5,339 bases of DNA from Candidatus Pacearchaeota archaeon (GCA_026395855.1 JAPLXX010000063.1:1-5339); one strand, 5' to 3'; shown: positions 1-4,509, counted from the stretch's first letter. Program-made: numbers and translations. Notes: a model not told the origin generated them from the letters alone.

Positions 1-10
1 GCTTCAAGAG
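1..10 (+). other. Possible internal guide sequence (P1 3' strand)
   Basis: GCTTCAAGAG can pair antiparallel with the archaeal 23S sequence CUCUUAAGGU expected to end the 5' exon at position 1931. This gives nine pairs, including the G·U at the splice site and one more wobble, with a single A×C mismatch. It would place the 5' splice site a few bases to a few tens of bases left of the window. The exon sequence itself is not in the window, so this rests on archaeal consensus. Confidence 0.4.
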
Positions 11-184
11 TTTTAGTTAAGTAAATAGTTTTGAAATTGAGTTACAGAATGAAAAGTTGAACCAAATGAAGAAAATTTGGCTATATGCTGGAACATCCGA
101 GAATATTTTAGTACAATAATTAATTTATTGTGAAAATCTAAAATTGCGGACAATCAGCAGGAAAGGCTAGAGTTAGATTACCAT

Positions 185-194
185 AAAGTTTAAA
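185..194 (+). promoter_or_regulatory. Archaeal promoter (TATA box) inside the intron
   Basis: AAAGTTTAAA starts exactly 33 nt before the ATG at 218. The downstream genes of this window carry the related AAT(G/C/T)(C/T)TTAAA at 33-34 nt before their ATGs. The TATA-like core is TTTAAAAA, 189-196. The element lies in the loop closed by P6a, so it can be DNA-level promoter sequence without disturbing the ribozyme core. Confidence 0.6.
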
Positions 195-217
195 AATGCC
201 CTAAGTAGAATAGAGAG

Positions 218-493
218 ATGGTAAATAAAGAATCTTATACACGAAAGGAAGTAGCAGAAATTATTGATCACTATGTTTTATTTAGTGATTCAGTAAGAAG
301 ATTAGGAGCATTGTATCATGGAGGATCATTAATGGTAAGAGACATTTTTGAAGCTTATAATGATGCATTACACGCAAGGAATGTTTTAATGACATTAGAT
401 GCAGCGTCTGATTACCCAAACTTTCGTCAAATTGATGAACGTTTTGGAGAAGTTGCACAATTAGAAACAAAATTAGCAAAAGATAAAAAATAA
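218..493 (+). CDS. Intron-encoded small protein, unrecognised (91 aa)
   Basis: The function is not recognised. The protein is predicted to be mostly helical, has no cysteine, and lacks LAGLIDADG, HNH, GIY-YIG or His-Cys box motifs. At 91 aa it is also shorter than a typical LAGLIDADG homing endonuclease. The N-terminal part (about residues 6-60, SYTRKEVAEIIDHYV onward) reads as amphipathic helices, and the C-terminus ends in a Lys-rich tail. The gene lies wholly in the loop of intron helix P6a: its TAA (491-493) ends two bases before the 3' strand of P6a begins (495). The start at 218 is chosen because a promoter-like element sits exactly 33 nt upstream, matching the neighbours' spacing. No clear Shine-Dalgarno sequence is present. 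Codon use is AT-rich and looks coding. It could be a degenerate or novel homing factor, a maturase-like RNA binder, or a passenger gene. Confidence 0.75.
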   Translation: MVNKESYTRKEVAEIIDHYVLFSDSVRRLGALYHGGSLMVRDIFEAYNDALHARNVLMTLDAASDYPNFRQIDERFGEVAQLETKLAKDKK

Positions 494-504
494 TAATTCT
501 AGAA

Positions 505-557
505 TCCTCAGAGACTATACGCCAAACTATAAATTAGTTTTATAGAAGATATAGTCC
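505..557 (+). other. Group I catalytic core: P6 3' strand, J6/7, P7, P3 3' strand, P8, J8/7
   Basis: P7 is GACTAT 513-518 with ATAGTC 551-556. The pair G513-C556 next to unpaired A512 corresponds to the guanosine-binding pair of the Tetrahymena intron (G264-C311, with A263 bulged). P8 is a 7-bp hairpin, 527-533 with 539-545. J8/7 is AAGAT, 546-550. The match to the Tetrahymena string AAGAUAUAGUC is exact over 11 bases at 546-556. Confidence 0.93.
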
Positions 558-645
558 GAACTTAATAGCGATATTAAGATTAACAACAAAAACTCCGCGA
601 ATAAATCGCGTAGTTGATTTCCACGAATATGAAATTCGTGTCATG

Positions 646-1575
646 AGCGTAATACCTTGTCGTCTGAATGGCGACTTGCATGAATGGTTTAACGTGGTTG
701 TCACTGTCCCTAGTTGGGACCTTCTGAACACACTACGTGGTGAAAAGGCCACGGAAGTCTAGTGGGAAGCGAAGACCTTGTGGAACTTTACTGCAACTTG
801 TTGTTGTAATTATAAGAAGAATGCATAGAATAAGTAGGAGCGTCGAAGTTGTCATTTTGGTGGCAATGGAGCAACTGTGTAATACTACTCACTTTTCTTA
901 TAATTGCTTACCGTTTACGGAACAGCAGCATGCGGGCAGTTTGGCTGGGGCGGCGCCCTGTCGAAAAGATATCGATAGGACCCAAAGACAAGCTCATCTA
1001 GCTTGGAAATCTAGAGTTGAGTGCGAGGGCAAAAGCTTGTCTGACTGTATTTTGAAAAGCAAGAAATGCAGGGACGAAAGTCTGGCCTAGTGAACCCACG
1101 TGCTTTTTTAATAGAAGCCGTGTCTGATAGAAAAGTTACCCCAAGGATAACAGGCTTGTCGCACCCGATAGTCCATATTGACGGTGCGGTTTGGTACATC
1201 GCTGTCGGCTCTTCCTATCCTGCGCGTGCAGAAGCGCGCAAGGGTGTCGGAGTTCACGCATTAAAAGGGATCGTTAGCTGGGTTAAGAACGTCGCGAGAC
1301 AGTTTGTATGATATCTACTAGATTTGTTATTGTCTGAGTGGAACGAACTTCTAGTACGAGAGGAACGAGGTTCGGGTGCCTCTGGTGAGCAGTTGTCATA
1401 TGGCAGGCTGCATAGCTACGCACTGTACGGATAAGAGCTGAACGCATCTAAGCTCGAAGCCGTCCGCAAAACGAGACAATTAAGGCCGTCATAGAAGATG
1501 ACGTTGATAGAGTTGGAGTGTAAGGCAGAAGCTTCGGCGACTGTTTCAGCTTACAACTACTAAAAGCCTCAATTG
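646..1575 (+). rRNA. rrl: 23S ribosomal RNA, 3' exon (E. coli 1932 to end)
   Basis: This is the 3' part of the large-subunit rRNA and carries domain V and VI functional sites. It starts AGCGTAATACCTTGTCG, the archaeal version of E. coli 1932 onward. Recognisable sites are the P loop near 945-953 (CTGGGGCGG), the peptidyl-transferase strand GGATAACAGG 1145-1154 (A2451 = 1150), the A-loop region CTGGGTTAAGAACG around 1278-1292, and the sarcin-ricin loop AGTACGAGAGGA 1353-1364 (A2660 = 1359). The distance between A2451 and A2660 equals that of E. coli (209 nt), and no second intron is apparent in the exon. Position 771 is G where E. coli has A2058, typical of archaea. The 3' end, about 1565-1575 (AAAGCCTCAATTG), is placed by analogy with E. 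coli GAGGCUUAACC and is uncertain by about 10 nt. The upstream exon lies outside the window. Confidence 0.97.
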
Positions 1576-1596
1576 ATTTTTTATTTAAAAAATCAA
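1573..1596 (+). terminator. Perfect inverted repeat just after 23S rRNA
   Basis: TTGATTTTTT (1573-1582) and AAAAAATCAA (1587-1596) form a perfect 10-bp stem with the 4-nt loop ATTT. It could act as a 3'-end signal through its T-run, or as a processing stem for the rRNA precursor. It is the last structured element before the protein-gene cluster. Archaeal termination usually relies on T-runs rather than hairpins, so the role is an inference. Confidence 0.5.
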
Positions 1597-1631
1597 AATA
1601 ATTTTATGTCTTTCAAAAAAATAAATCAAAA

Positions 1632-1685
1632 AACCTTTCTTGCTTATCGAGCTTTTATGATTTTTCTAGTGCAATAATGCTTAAA
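1632..1685 (+). promoter_or_regulatory. Promoter block, copy 1 of a duplicated element
   Basis: AACCTTTCTTGCTTAT (1632-1647) and a TATA-proximal half TTTTTCTAGTGCAATAATGC continuing to TTAAA (1661-1685) both recur upstream of the gene at 2059. The TATA core TTAAATAT is at 1681-1688, about 26 nt before the ATG at 1709. This leaves essentially no 5' leader. Confidence 0.75.
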
Positions 1686-1708
1686 TATAGAGCATAAATA
1701 GGAAAATT

Positions 1709-1963
1709 ATGGTAAAAAGATTTGTTACTACAAACGATAAGGGGGAAATAGTCTATAATGGAAAGGGAGAATATGATGCAAGATGCGCGGGAAGAACAGG
1801 TAAAAAATTTTCAGGGATTATGTATAGTACTCAAGAATCAGACGGAATAGTGACACTAACAGTTGATTATCTCGGTCTTGATTCATCTCGAGCACCCAGA
1901 ATAGAGATACGTCTTGAGAGAAATGCACTTGATTCTCTTTTAGAAGGGTCGGGGAAAAAATAA
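1709..1963 (+). CDS. Unrecognised small protein (84 aa)
   Basis: I do not recognise a family. The sequence alternates short beta-prone stretches (RFVTT, EIVYNG, GIVTLTVDYLG at about 46-56, RIEIRLE at about 64-70) and closes with a short helix and a Lys tail, suggesting a small, mostly beta soluble protein. It has one cysteine (Cys26), no signal peptide and no membrane segment. The start is supported by the TATA box about 26 nt upstream, implying a leaderless mRNA. Its promoter block is nearly duplicated in front of the nucleotidyltransferase at 2059, so the two genes are probably expressed under the same conditions although they are separate transcription units. Confidence 0.75.
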   Translation: MVKRFVTTNDKGEIVYNGKGEYDARCAGRTGKKFSGIMYSTQESDGIVTLTVDYLGLDSSRAPRIEIRLERNALDSLLEGSGKK

Positions 1964-1984
1964 TTCTTCTCTTAATATTTTAGT

Positions 1985-2034
1985 AACCTTTCTTGCTTAT
2001 TTTGTTGGATTTTTCTGGTGCAATAATGCTTAAA
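1985..2034 (+). promoter_or_regulatory. Promoter block, copy 2 of a duplicated element
   Basis: The first 16 bases (1985-2000) are identical to 1632-1647. The second half, TTTTTCTGGTGCAATAATGC plus TTAAA (2010-2034), differs from copy 1 by one base. The spacer between the halves is about 4 nt shorter than in copy 1. AATGCTTAAA starts 34 nt before the ATG at 2059. Confidence 0.75.
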
Positions 2035-2058
2035 AAGAAACTTTGTTCTTGAAGTTTT

Positions 2059-2625
2059 ATGACTGAAGAGAATATTGCCCTTAACGAAATTCCTCCGGAA
2101 GAATATTATCAAAAACATCTTAGACCTGGAGATAGACAACCTCTAAAAACTTTTGTTCAGCAATTAGGGGATGGCCTTAAAGGAAGATTACCTTGCGGAA
2201 TTTATGCTGTAGGAAGCAGTACTTGGACTCAAGTAATCTGTGATGACCACCACACAGGATTTCCCAGACATTATAATGATATTGACCTCAGAGTTGTTCC
2301 TGTAGATAAAAGGACTTTAGATGTTGTTGAATTAGCAATAATGAGAGAACTTGGCGGGCTAAAAGTAGATTCTCGATTAGAGACTGCTCCTCGTGAAGTT
2401 GGTAATCAAGGAGTATACATCAATCTTGATTATGCACATACGATTGTAATTGAACATGCACAAACTCTTCCTAAAATAGAATTAATTCTTCGCCCAAAAG
2501 GCAGAACCAATAATCTTCTTTCTTTAGAAGAAGAGTTAAAAAGAGAAAGAAATTTTGACCCTGAAAGAAAAGTATTTGCTTTCTCACTTTTGTATGCTCC
2601 TAAAAAAGAAGAAGAGCCTGATTAG
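2059..2625 (+). CDS. Predicted nucleotidyltransferase (Pol-beta-like fold), 188 aa
   Basis: Likely a stand-alone nucleotidyltransferase-fold protein that would transfer a nucleotide to an unknown target. Seen: YAVGSS at residues 49-54 fits the hG[GS] motif, and NDIDLRVV at 73-80 carries the Asp-x-Asp metal pair (D74, D76). A third carboxylate could be D124 in YINLDY or E141 in KIELIL, each in a predicted strand. The gap between GSS and DID (about 20 residues, with CDDHH) is longer than in minimal antitoxin-type enzymes. The remainder is a helical N-terminus (about 1-45) and a charged C-terminal tail ending KKEEEPD. The start is fixed by a TATA box about 28 nt upstream. The gene ends tail-to-tail with the regulator at 2622, sharing four bases. 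No HEPN partner is visible. The fold assignment is inferred from motifs; substrate unknown. Confidence 0.65.
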   Translation: MTEENIALNEIPPEEYYQKHLRPGDRQPLKTFVQQLGDGLKGRLPCGIYAVGSSTWTQVICDDHHTGFPRHYNDIDLRVVPVDKRTLDVVELAIMRELGGLKVDSRLETAPREVGNQGVYINLDYAHTIVIEHAQTLPKIELILRPKGRTNNLLSLEEELKRERNFDPERKVFAFSLLYAPKKEEEPD

Positions 2626-2852
2626 ATATAACTCGGAATCTGCCTTAGCTCTTTTCTGATTTCTGGCGTAGATTTAGCTTCTTTTTCTTCTTTCTCGTTA
2701 TCTTCCTCTTTTTCATCTTCCTCTAAATCCTTTATCTTATCCCTTATAGCTTCTCTGATAAACTCTGTTTTTGTGCTGTAATTATACTTCTTCATGGCTT
2801 TCTCTATATTCTGCAGAAACGCTTTTTCAAGCTTTAAACTGATGCTTTCCAT
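2622..2852 (-). CDS. Ribbon-helix-helix DNA-binding regulator (76 aa)
   Basis: Probably a dimeric transcription factor of the CopG/Arc-type ribbon-helix-helix class. Residues 2-10 (ESISLKLEK) form the expected N-terminal strand that reads DNA, 11-23 helix 1, and STKTEFIREAIRDKI at 26-40 helix 2 with the usual Ser/Thr cap and Ile/Ala hydrophobic pattern. A highly charged Glu/Lys linker (about 43-60) and a short tail follow. The start codon CAT (2850-2852) is supported by a TATA box about 29 nt upstream. Three copies of GTAATA at exact 10-bp spacing lie between the TATA box and the start, which fits autorepression. No toxin gene is adjacent on the same strand, so it is either an orphan antitoxin-like regulator or a general repressor. 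Its stop overlaps that of the convergent nucleotidyltransferase gene. Confidence 0.88.
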   Translation of the reverse strand: MESISLKLEKAFLQNIEKAMKKYNYSTKTEFIREAIRDKIKDLEEDEKEEDNEKEEKEAKSTPEIRKELRQIPSYI

Positions 2853-2853
2853 G

Positions 2854-2879
2854 GTAATATTAAGTAATACTAAGTAATA
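2854..2879 (-). promoter_or_regulatory. Three-unit operator of the ribbon-helix-helix gene
   Basis: On the plus strand GTAATA occurs at 2854, 2864 and 2874, exactly 10 bp apart. The last two copies are extended to TAAGTAATA. The array overlaps the TATA box and reaches the start codon. Ribbon-helix-helix dimers bind short repeats about one helical turn apart, so this is a likely autoregulatory operator. Confidence 0.6.
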
Positions 2880-2885
2880 TTTAAA
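2878..2885 (-). promoter_or_regulatory. TATA box of the ribbon-helix-helix gene
   Basis: Read on the minus strand it is TTTAAATA, centred about 29 nt before the ATG at 2852. It overlaps the outermost operator unit, so repressor binding would block TATA-binding protein. Confidence 0.65.
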
Positions 2886-3012
2886 TGTTGCTGGTTTAGG
2901 AGTGCTACAAAATCATTAAAATTAACTTACCAATTTTTATACACATAAATTTTGGCTACATAATTGAAGAGAGAATTTGATTTTTGCTTCCCAAACTACT
3001 TTATATAAAATC

Positions 3013-3029
3013 ACAATAATCTTTAAATA
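3013..3029 (+). promoter_or_regulatory. Promoter of the 3051 gene
   Basis: CACAATAATCTTTAAATA. The element AATCTTTAAA begins at 3018, 33 nt before the ATG at 3051. It resembles GCAATAATGCTTAAA of the 1709 and 2059 genes. Confidence 0.7.
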
Positions 3030-3050
3030 CAAATCTTTTATAGAAAAAAC

Positions 3051-3290
3051 ATGATAAAAAATGTAAGTTATGACATGGGGCACAGCGAATGGGATGAATT
3101 AAAAGAACTTCTTATTAAAGAAGGCTATAAAGTAAAAAGCGATGCTAATTATGATTCTATTTTAGATAAAGAATCTCCTGCTATTATTGGACAAGCCATT
3201 CTTGAGGATCATAGTGTAAGATTATTGGTTTTAAGTGATCTGTTTAAAAGAAAAATGGAATCTCTAGAAGAAAGAGTCCAAAAAAGTTAA
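3051..3290 (+). CDS. Small unknown protein, paralogue of the 3620 gene (79 aa)
   Basis: The function is not recognised. It shares a clear pattern with the protein at 3620: a Tyr-x-Met-Gly start (residues 7-10), EW followed by LK and LI, EGYK at about 24-27, Ser, then ILDK at about 37-40, GQA at about 47-49 and a C-terminal MxxLExR segment. The order and spacing are preserved over nearly the whole length, so the two are diverged duplicates. The fold looks like alternating alpha and beta, small and soluble. A helix over about 13-24 is followed by a strand (AIIGQAILED, SVRLLVLSD) and a final helix (KRKMESLEERVQ). The start is supported by the TATA box at 3022-3029, giving a leaderless message. 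Confidence 0.8.
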   Translation: MIKNVSYDMGHSEWDELKELLIKEGYKVKSDANYDSILDKESPAIIGQAILEDHSVRLLVLSDLFKRKMESLEERVQKS

Positions 3291-3311
3291 AAAATTTCTT
3301 CTCCCCTTACC

Positions 3312-3320
3312 TTTATAAAT
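3312..3320 (+). promoter_or_regulatory. Promoter of the 3341 gene
   Basis: TTTATAAAT lies about 25-29 nt before the ATG at 3341. It is a TATA box of a different flavour from the TTAAA type used by the neighbours. Confidence 0.6.
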
Positions 3321-3340
3321 CAAATTTCCCATTAATATTC

Positions 3341-3550
3341 ATGGCAAAAAATAAAAACATAAACGTGAAAATGCACGGGCATTGCTGTGGATGCGGTGGC
3401 GGTTGCGCTGGCGGAATCTACGGACTTGGTTTTCTTGGTGCTGTGATTTACTACATCTCCAATGCAACAAGTTTCTGGAACGGAGTTCTTGGAATTTTGA
3501 AAGCAATTGTCTGGCCTGCATTCCTCGTGTTCAAGTTGCTGGGATTATAG
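3341..3550 (+). CDS. Small Cys/Gly-rich membrane protein (69 aa)
   Basis: Probably a small integral membrane protein with a metal-binding N-terminus. The N-terminal segment reads MHGHCCGCGGGC at residues 11-22, with two His and four Cys, an apparent soft-metal or zinc ligand set. Two hydrophobic stretches follow, about 24-40 (GGIYGLGFLGAVIYYIS) and about 47-66 (NGVLGILKAIVWPAFLVFKL), separated by NATSFW. From memory, proteins with a GxYGLGFxGA...FWxGVLGxxKAxxWPAxLV pattern occur in small-genome bacteria and archaea, but I cannot verify this here. Its codons are visibly richer in G and C (ggc, atc, tac, ctc, gtg) than those of the flanking genes, which may mean transfer or high expression. It sits between the two paralogues at 3051 and 3620. 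Confidence 0.82.
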   Translation: MAKNKNINVKMHGHCCGCGGGCAGGIYGLGFLGAVIYYISNATSFWNGVLGILKAIVWPAFLVFKLLGL

Positions 3551-3586
3551 GAAGAAATTAGAATTCTATAGAAATTAGTGTATAGA

Positions 3587-3599
3587 AATGCTTAAATAT
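3587..3599 (+). promoter_or_regulatory. Promoter of the 3620 gene
   Basis: AATGCTTAAATAT starts 33 nt before the ATG at 3620. AATGCTTAAA is identical to the element of the 1709, 2059 and 4531 genes. A 10-bp palindrome, TTCTATAGAA (3564-3573), lies a short way upstream. Confidence 0.75.
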
Positions 3600-3619
3600 T
3601 CTTAAATAGAGAAAAAAAT

Positions 3620-3895
3620 ATGGACAGAACAATACATTACTCTATGGGGTATAGAGAATGGAATGACTTAAAAGACGCTCTTATCCAGGAAGGTTATAAA
3701 ATTCGCAGCGGGGTTTGGGATGGCATCTTAGATAAGGGGAACCATGTTCTGGGACAAGCTTTTTTTCATCCTGATAATGTAGATATTGTTACTATAAATC
3801 CCGGATTTGATAATGCACTCATGACATTAGAAAACCGACTTAGAAAGAACGGTCGCTTCATGATTCCTGAGAGAAGTTTGGTTGTAAAAACTTAA
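3620..3895 (+). CDS. Small unknown protein, paralogue of the 3051 gene (91 aa)
   Basis: This is the second member of the local family and is not recognised functionally. It has HYSMGYREWNDLKDALIQEG (residues 6-25) against SYDMGHSEWDELKELLIKEG in the 3051 protein, then YKIRS, ILDKG, GQAF, and a final helix with MTLENRLRKNG. It is longer by an extra C-terminal piece (about 79-91, GRFMIPERSLVVKT). The conserved Trp of EW and the invariant ILDK and GQA motifs suggest a shared fold rather than chance similarity. The start is supported by a TATA element 33 nt upstream. The gene ends two bases before the end of the convergent zinc-ribbon gene. Confidence 0.82.
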   Translation: MDRTIHYSMGYREWNDLKDALIQEGYKIRSGVWDGILDKGNHVLGQAFFHPDNVDIVTINPGFDNALMTLENRLRKNGRFMIPERSLVVKT

Positions 3896-3897
3896 TC

Positions 3898-4074
3898 TCA
3901 GATATTTCTAATCAAAAGATTATCTTGCTCACTTTTAGTCAGATGGTTATGATGGCTGCACCAGGGGCATACTGCTTTGAAAGAGCCTTTTTTATCTTCT
4001 ATTAGATTAACTCCGTCAATAACATTAAACAACTGCCTGCATTGTTTCTTCCTGCATTTCTTAAGAATTCTCAT
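3898..4074 (-). CDS. Small zinc-ribbon protein (58 aa)
   Basis: A short protein with a predicted zinc site: Cys7 and Cys12 (CRKKQC) in the N-terminal knuckle and Cys36-Pro-Trp-Cys39 in the second, followed by SHHNH. Between them lies a strand-like segment (FNVIDGVNLIEDKKGSFKAV). The first knuckle has four residues between the cysteines instead of the usual two. The role is unknown; such proteins often bind nucleic acid or act in complexes. An earlier in-frame Met at 4137 exists, but a TATA box (ATATTTATATTT on the minus strand) lies about 25 nt before 4074 and none lies at the right distance from 4137, and the extra residues look unlike coding sequence. The gene is divergent from 4172 and convergent with 3620. 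Confidence 0.72.
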   Translation of the reverse strand: MRILKKCRKKQCRQLFNVIDGVNLIEDKKGSFKAVCPWCSHHNHLTKSEQDNLLIRNI

Positions 4075-4092
4075 GATAAAGTAAGGTTGATG

Positions 4093-4104
4093 AAATATAA
4101 ATAT
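4093..4104 (-). promoter_or_regulatory. TATA box of the zinc-ribbon gene
   Basis: On the minus strand ATATTTATATTT is centred about 25 nt before the ATG at 4074. It decides the start codon of that gene in favour of the shorter form. Confidence 0.6.
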
Positions 4105-4133
4105 CTGCCTAAAAACCAAAGATATTTTGAAGC

Positions 4134-4149
4134 GCAATAATTCTTAAAA
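4134..4149 (+). promoter_or_regulatory. Promoter of the 4172 gene
   Basis: GCAATAATTCTTAAAA. The element AATTCTTAAA starts at 4139, exactly 33 nt before the ATG at 4172. The preceding GCAATA also precedes the 1709 and 2059 promoters. Confidence 0.7.
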
Positions 4150-4171
4150 ACAGGAAATTATTGCTGGAAGA

Positions 4172-4486
4172 ATGATTATAGATGCCCACGCCCCCTCTGT
4201 ATTATACAATGCAGAAGGAGAGCCTGTGAATTTTAGTTCTTATAGGCTATGGGAAATATTAGTCAACATAAGGGAATTGCATAGTTATATACATGATTTT
4301 GAAAAAGCTGTAGGAGATGAAAAAAGAAAACCTGCACAGATGATATTAAAGTGTACAAGAATATTAAGAGAGCGTATTCCTATAGAGATAAGGGGCGGTG
4401 CAACTTCTCCAGGACCTTCTGGAGTTTCTGATAAGGAATTAGGAGAATTAGAAGAAATGTGCAAGACTGCATTACCAAGCCAATAA
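4172..4486 (+). CDS. Unrecognised protein (104 aa)
   Basis: No family is recognised. A short beta-prone N-terminus (MIIDAHAPSVLYNAEGEPVNF) leads into a long helical region, about 24-70, that contains the only two Trp/Cys-type landmarks worth noting (Trp27 and Cys61). A Gly/Pro-rich hinge (about 74-84, GGATSPGPSGV) separates it from a final acidic helix (SDKELGELEEMCKTAL). No signal peptide or membrane segment is seen. The start is supported by a TATA-type element 33 nt upstream. The next gene begins 45 nt after the stop behind its own promoter, so this one is probably monocistronic. Confidence 0.75.
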   Translation: MIIDAHAPSVLYNAEGEPVNFSSYRLWEILVNIRELHSYIHDFEKAVGDEKRKPAQMILKCTRILRERIPIEIRGGATSPGPSGVSDKELGELEEMCKTALPSQ

Positions 4487-4497
4487 ATCCACTCCAC

Positions 4498-4509
4498 AAT
4501 GCTTAAAAT
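4498..4509 (+). promoter_or_regulatory. Promoter of the 4531-4844 operon
   Basis: AATGCTTAAAAT starts 33 nt before the ATG at 4531 and begins 12 nt after the previous gene's stop codon. It is the only promoter seen for the two-gene unit. Confidence 0.75.

Larger units (their letters stand above)
1..645 (+). ncRNA. Group I self-splicing intron in the 23S rRNA gene (5' end outside window)
   Basis: This is a ribozyme that excises itself from the 23S precursor. Seen in the sequence: P3 76-81/521-526 (TTTGGC/GCCAAA), P4 86-90/155-159 (TGCTG/CAGCA), P5 96-99/147-150 with an extension 105-111/138-144 and a distal hairpin 113-119/125-131, P6 160-162/505-507, P6a 167-174/495-502, P7 513-518/551-556 (GACTAT/ATAGTC), P8 527-533/539-545, P9 561-567/572-578 with a GCGA tetraloop, P9.1 596-600/606-610 and P9.2 622-628/634-640. 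The intron ends in G645, as group I introns do. The Q-like AATCAGCAGGAAA and the R/S pair CAGAGACTATACG and AAGATATAGTCC are strong group I signatures, of IB-like appearance. The 3' exon begins at E. coli position 1932, so the insertion site is L1931. Group I introns are known in archaeal rRNA genes. P2 was not resolved. Confidence 0.93.

Noticed and set aside
62..80. Hairpin CCAAAT/ATTTGG as intron helix P2
   Set aside because: It competes with P3 (76-81 with 521-526), which is required for the core; P2 is left unassigned.
1..645. Archaeal bulge-helix-bulge (tRNA-type) intron
   Set aside because: The complete group I core and the terminal G explain the element, and no bulge-helix-bulge fold was needed or seen at the 3' junction.
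282..752. Open frames on the minus strand at 282-479 and 540-752
   Set aside because: The first is the antisense of the intron gene, the second crosses the intron 3' core and the 23S exon; neither has a promoter at the usual distance.
737..1311. Open frames 737-1090 (+), 1066-1311 (+) and 1011-1199 (-)
   Set aside because: They lie inside the 23S rRNA; the conserved sequence is explained by the RNA and the translations resemble no protein.
3339..3521. Minus-strand open frame opposite the Cys-rich membrane protein
   Set aside because: It is a shadow frame; the plus-strand product has a coherent Cys-rich and two-span layout and a TATA box.
3564..3573. Palindrome TTCTATAGAA upstream of the 3620 gene as an operator
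   Set aside because: A single 10-bp AT-rich palindrome is easily found by chance here; no second copy or matching regulator supports it.
4075..4137. Upstream start (Met at 4137) for the zinc-ribbon gene
   Set aside because: No TATA box lies 25-30 nt before it, while one lies at the right distance from the internal Met at 4074.
4285..4497. Minus-strand open frame opposite the 4172 gene
   Set aside because: Shadow frame with no promoter; the plus-strand gene has the standard element 33 nt upstream.
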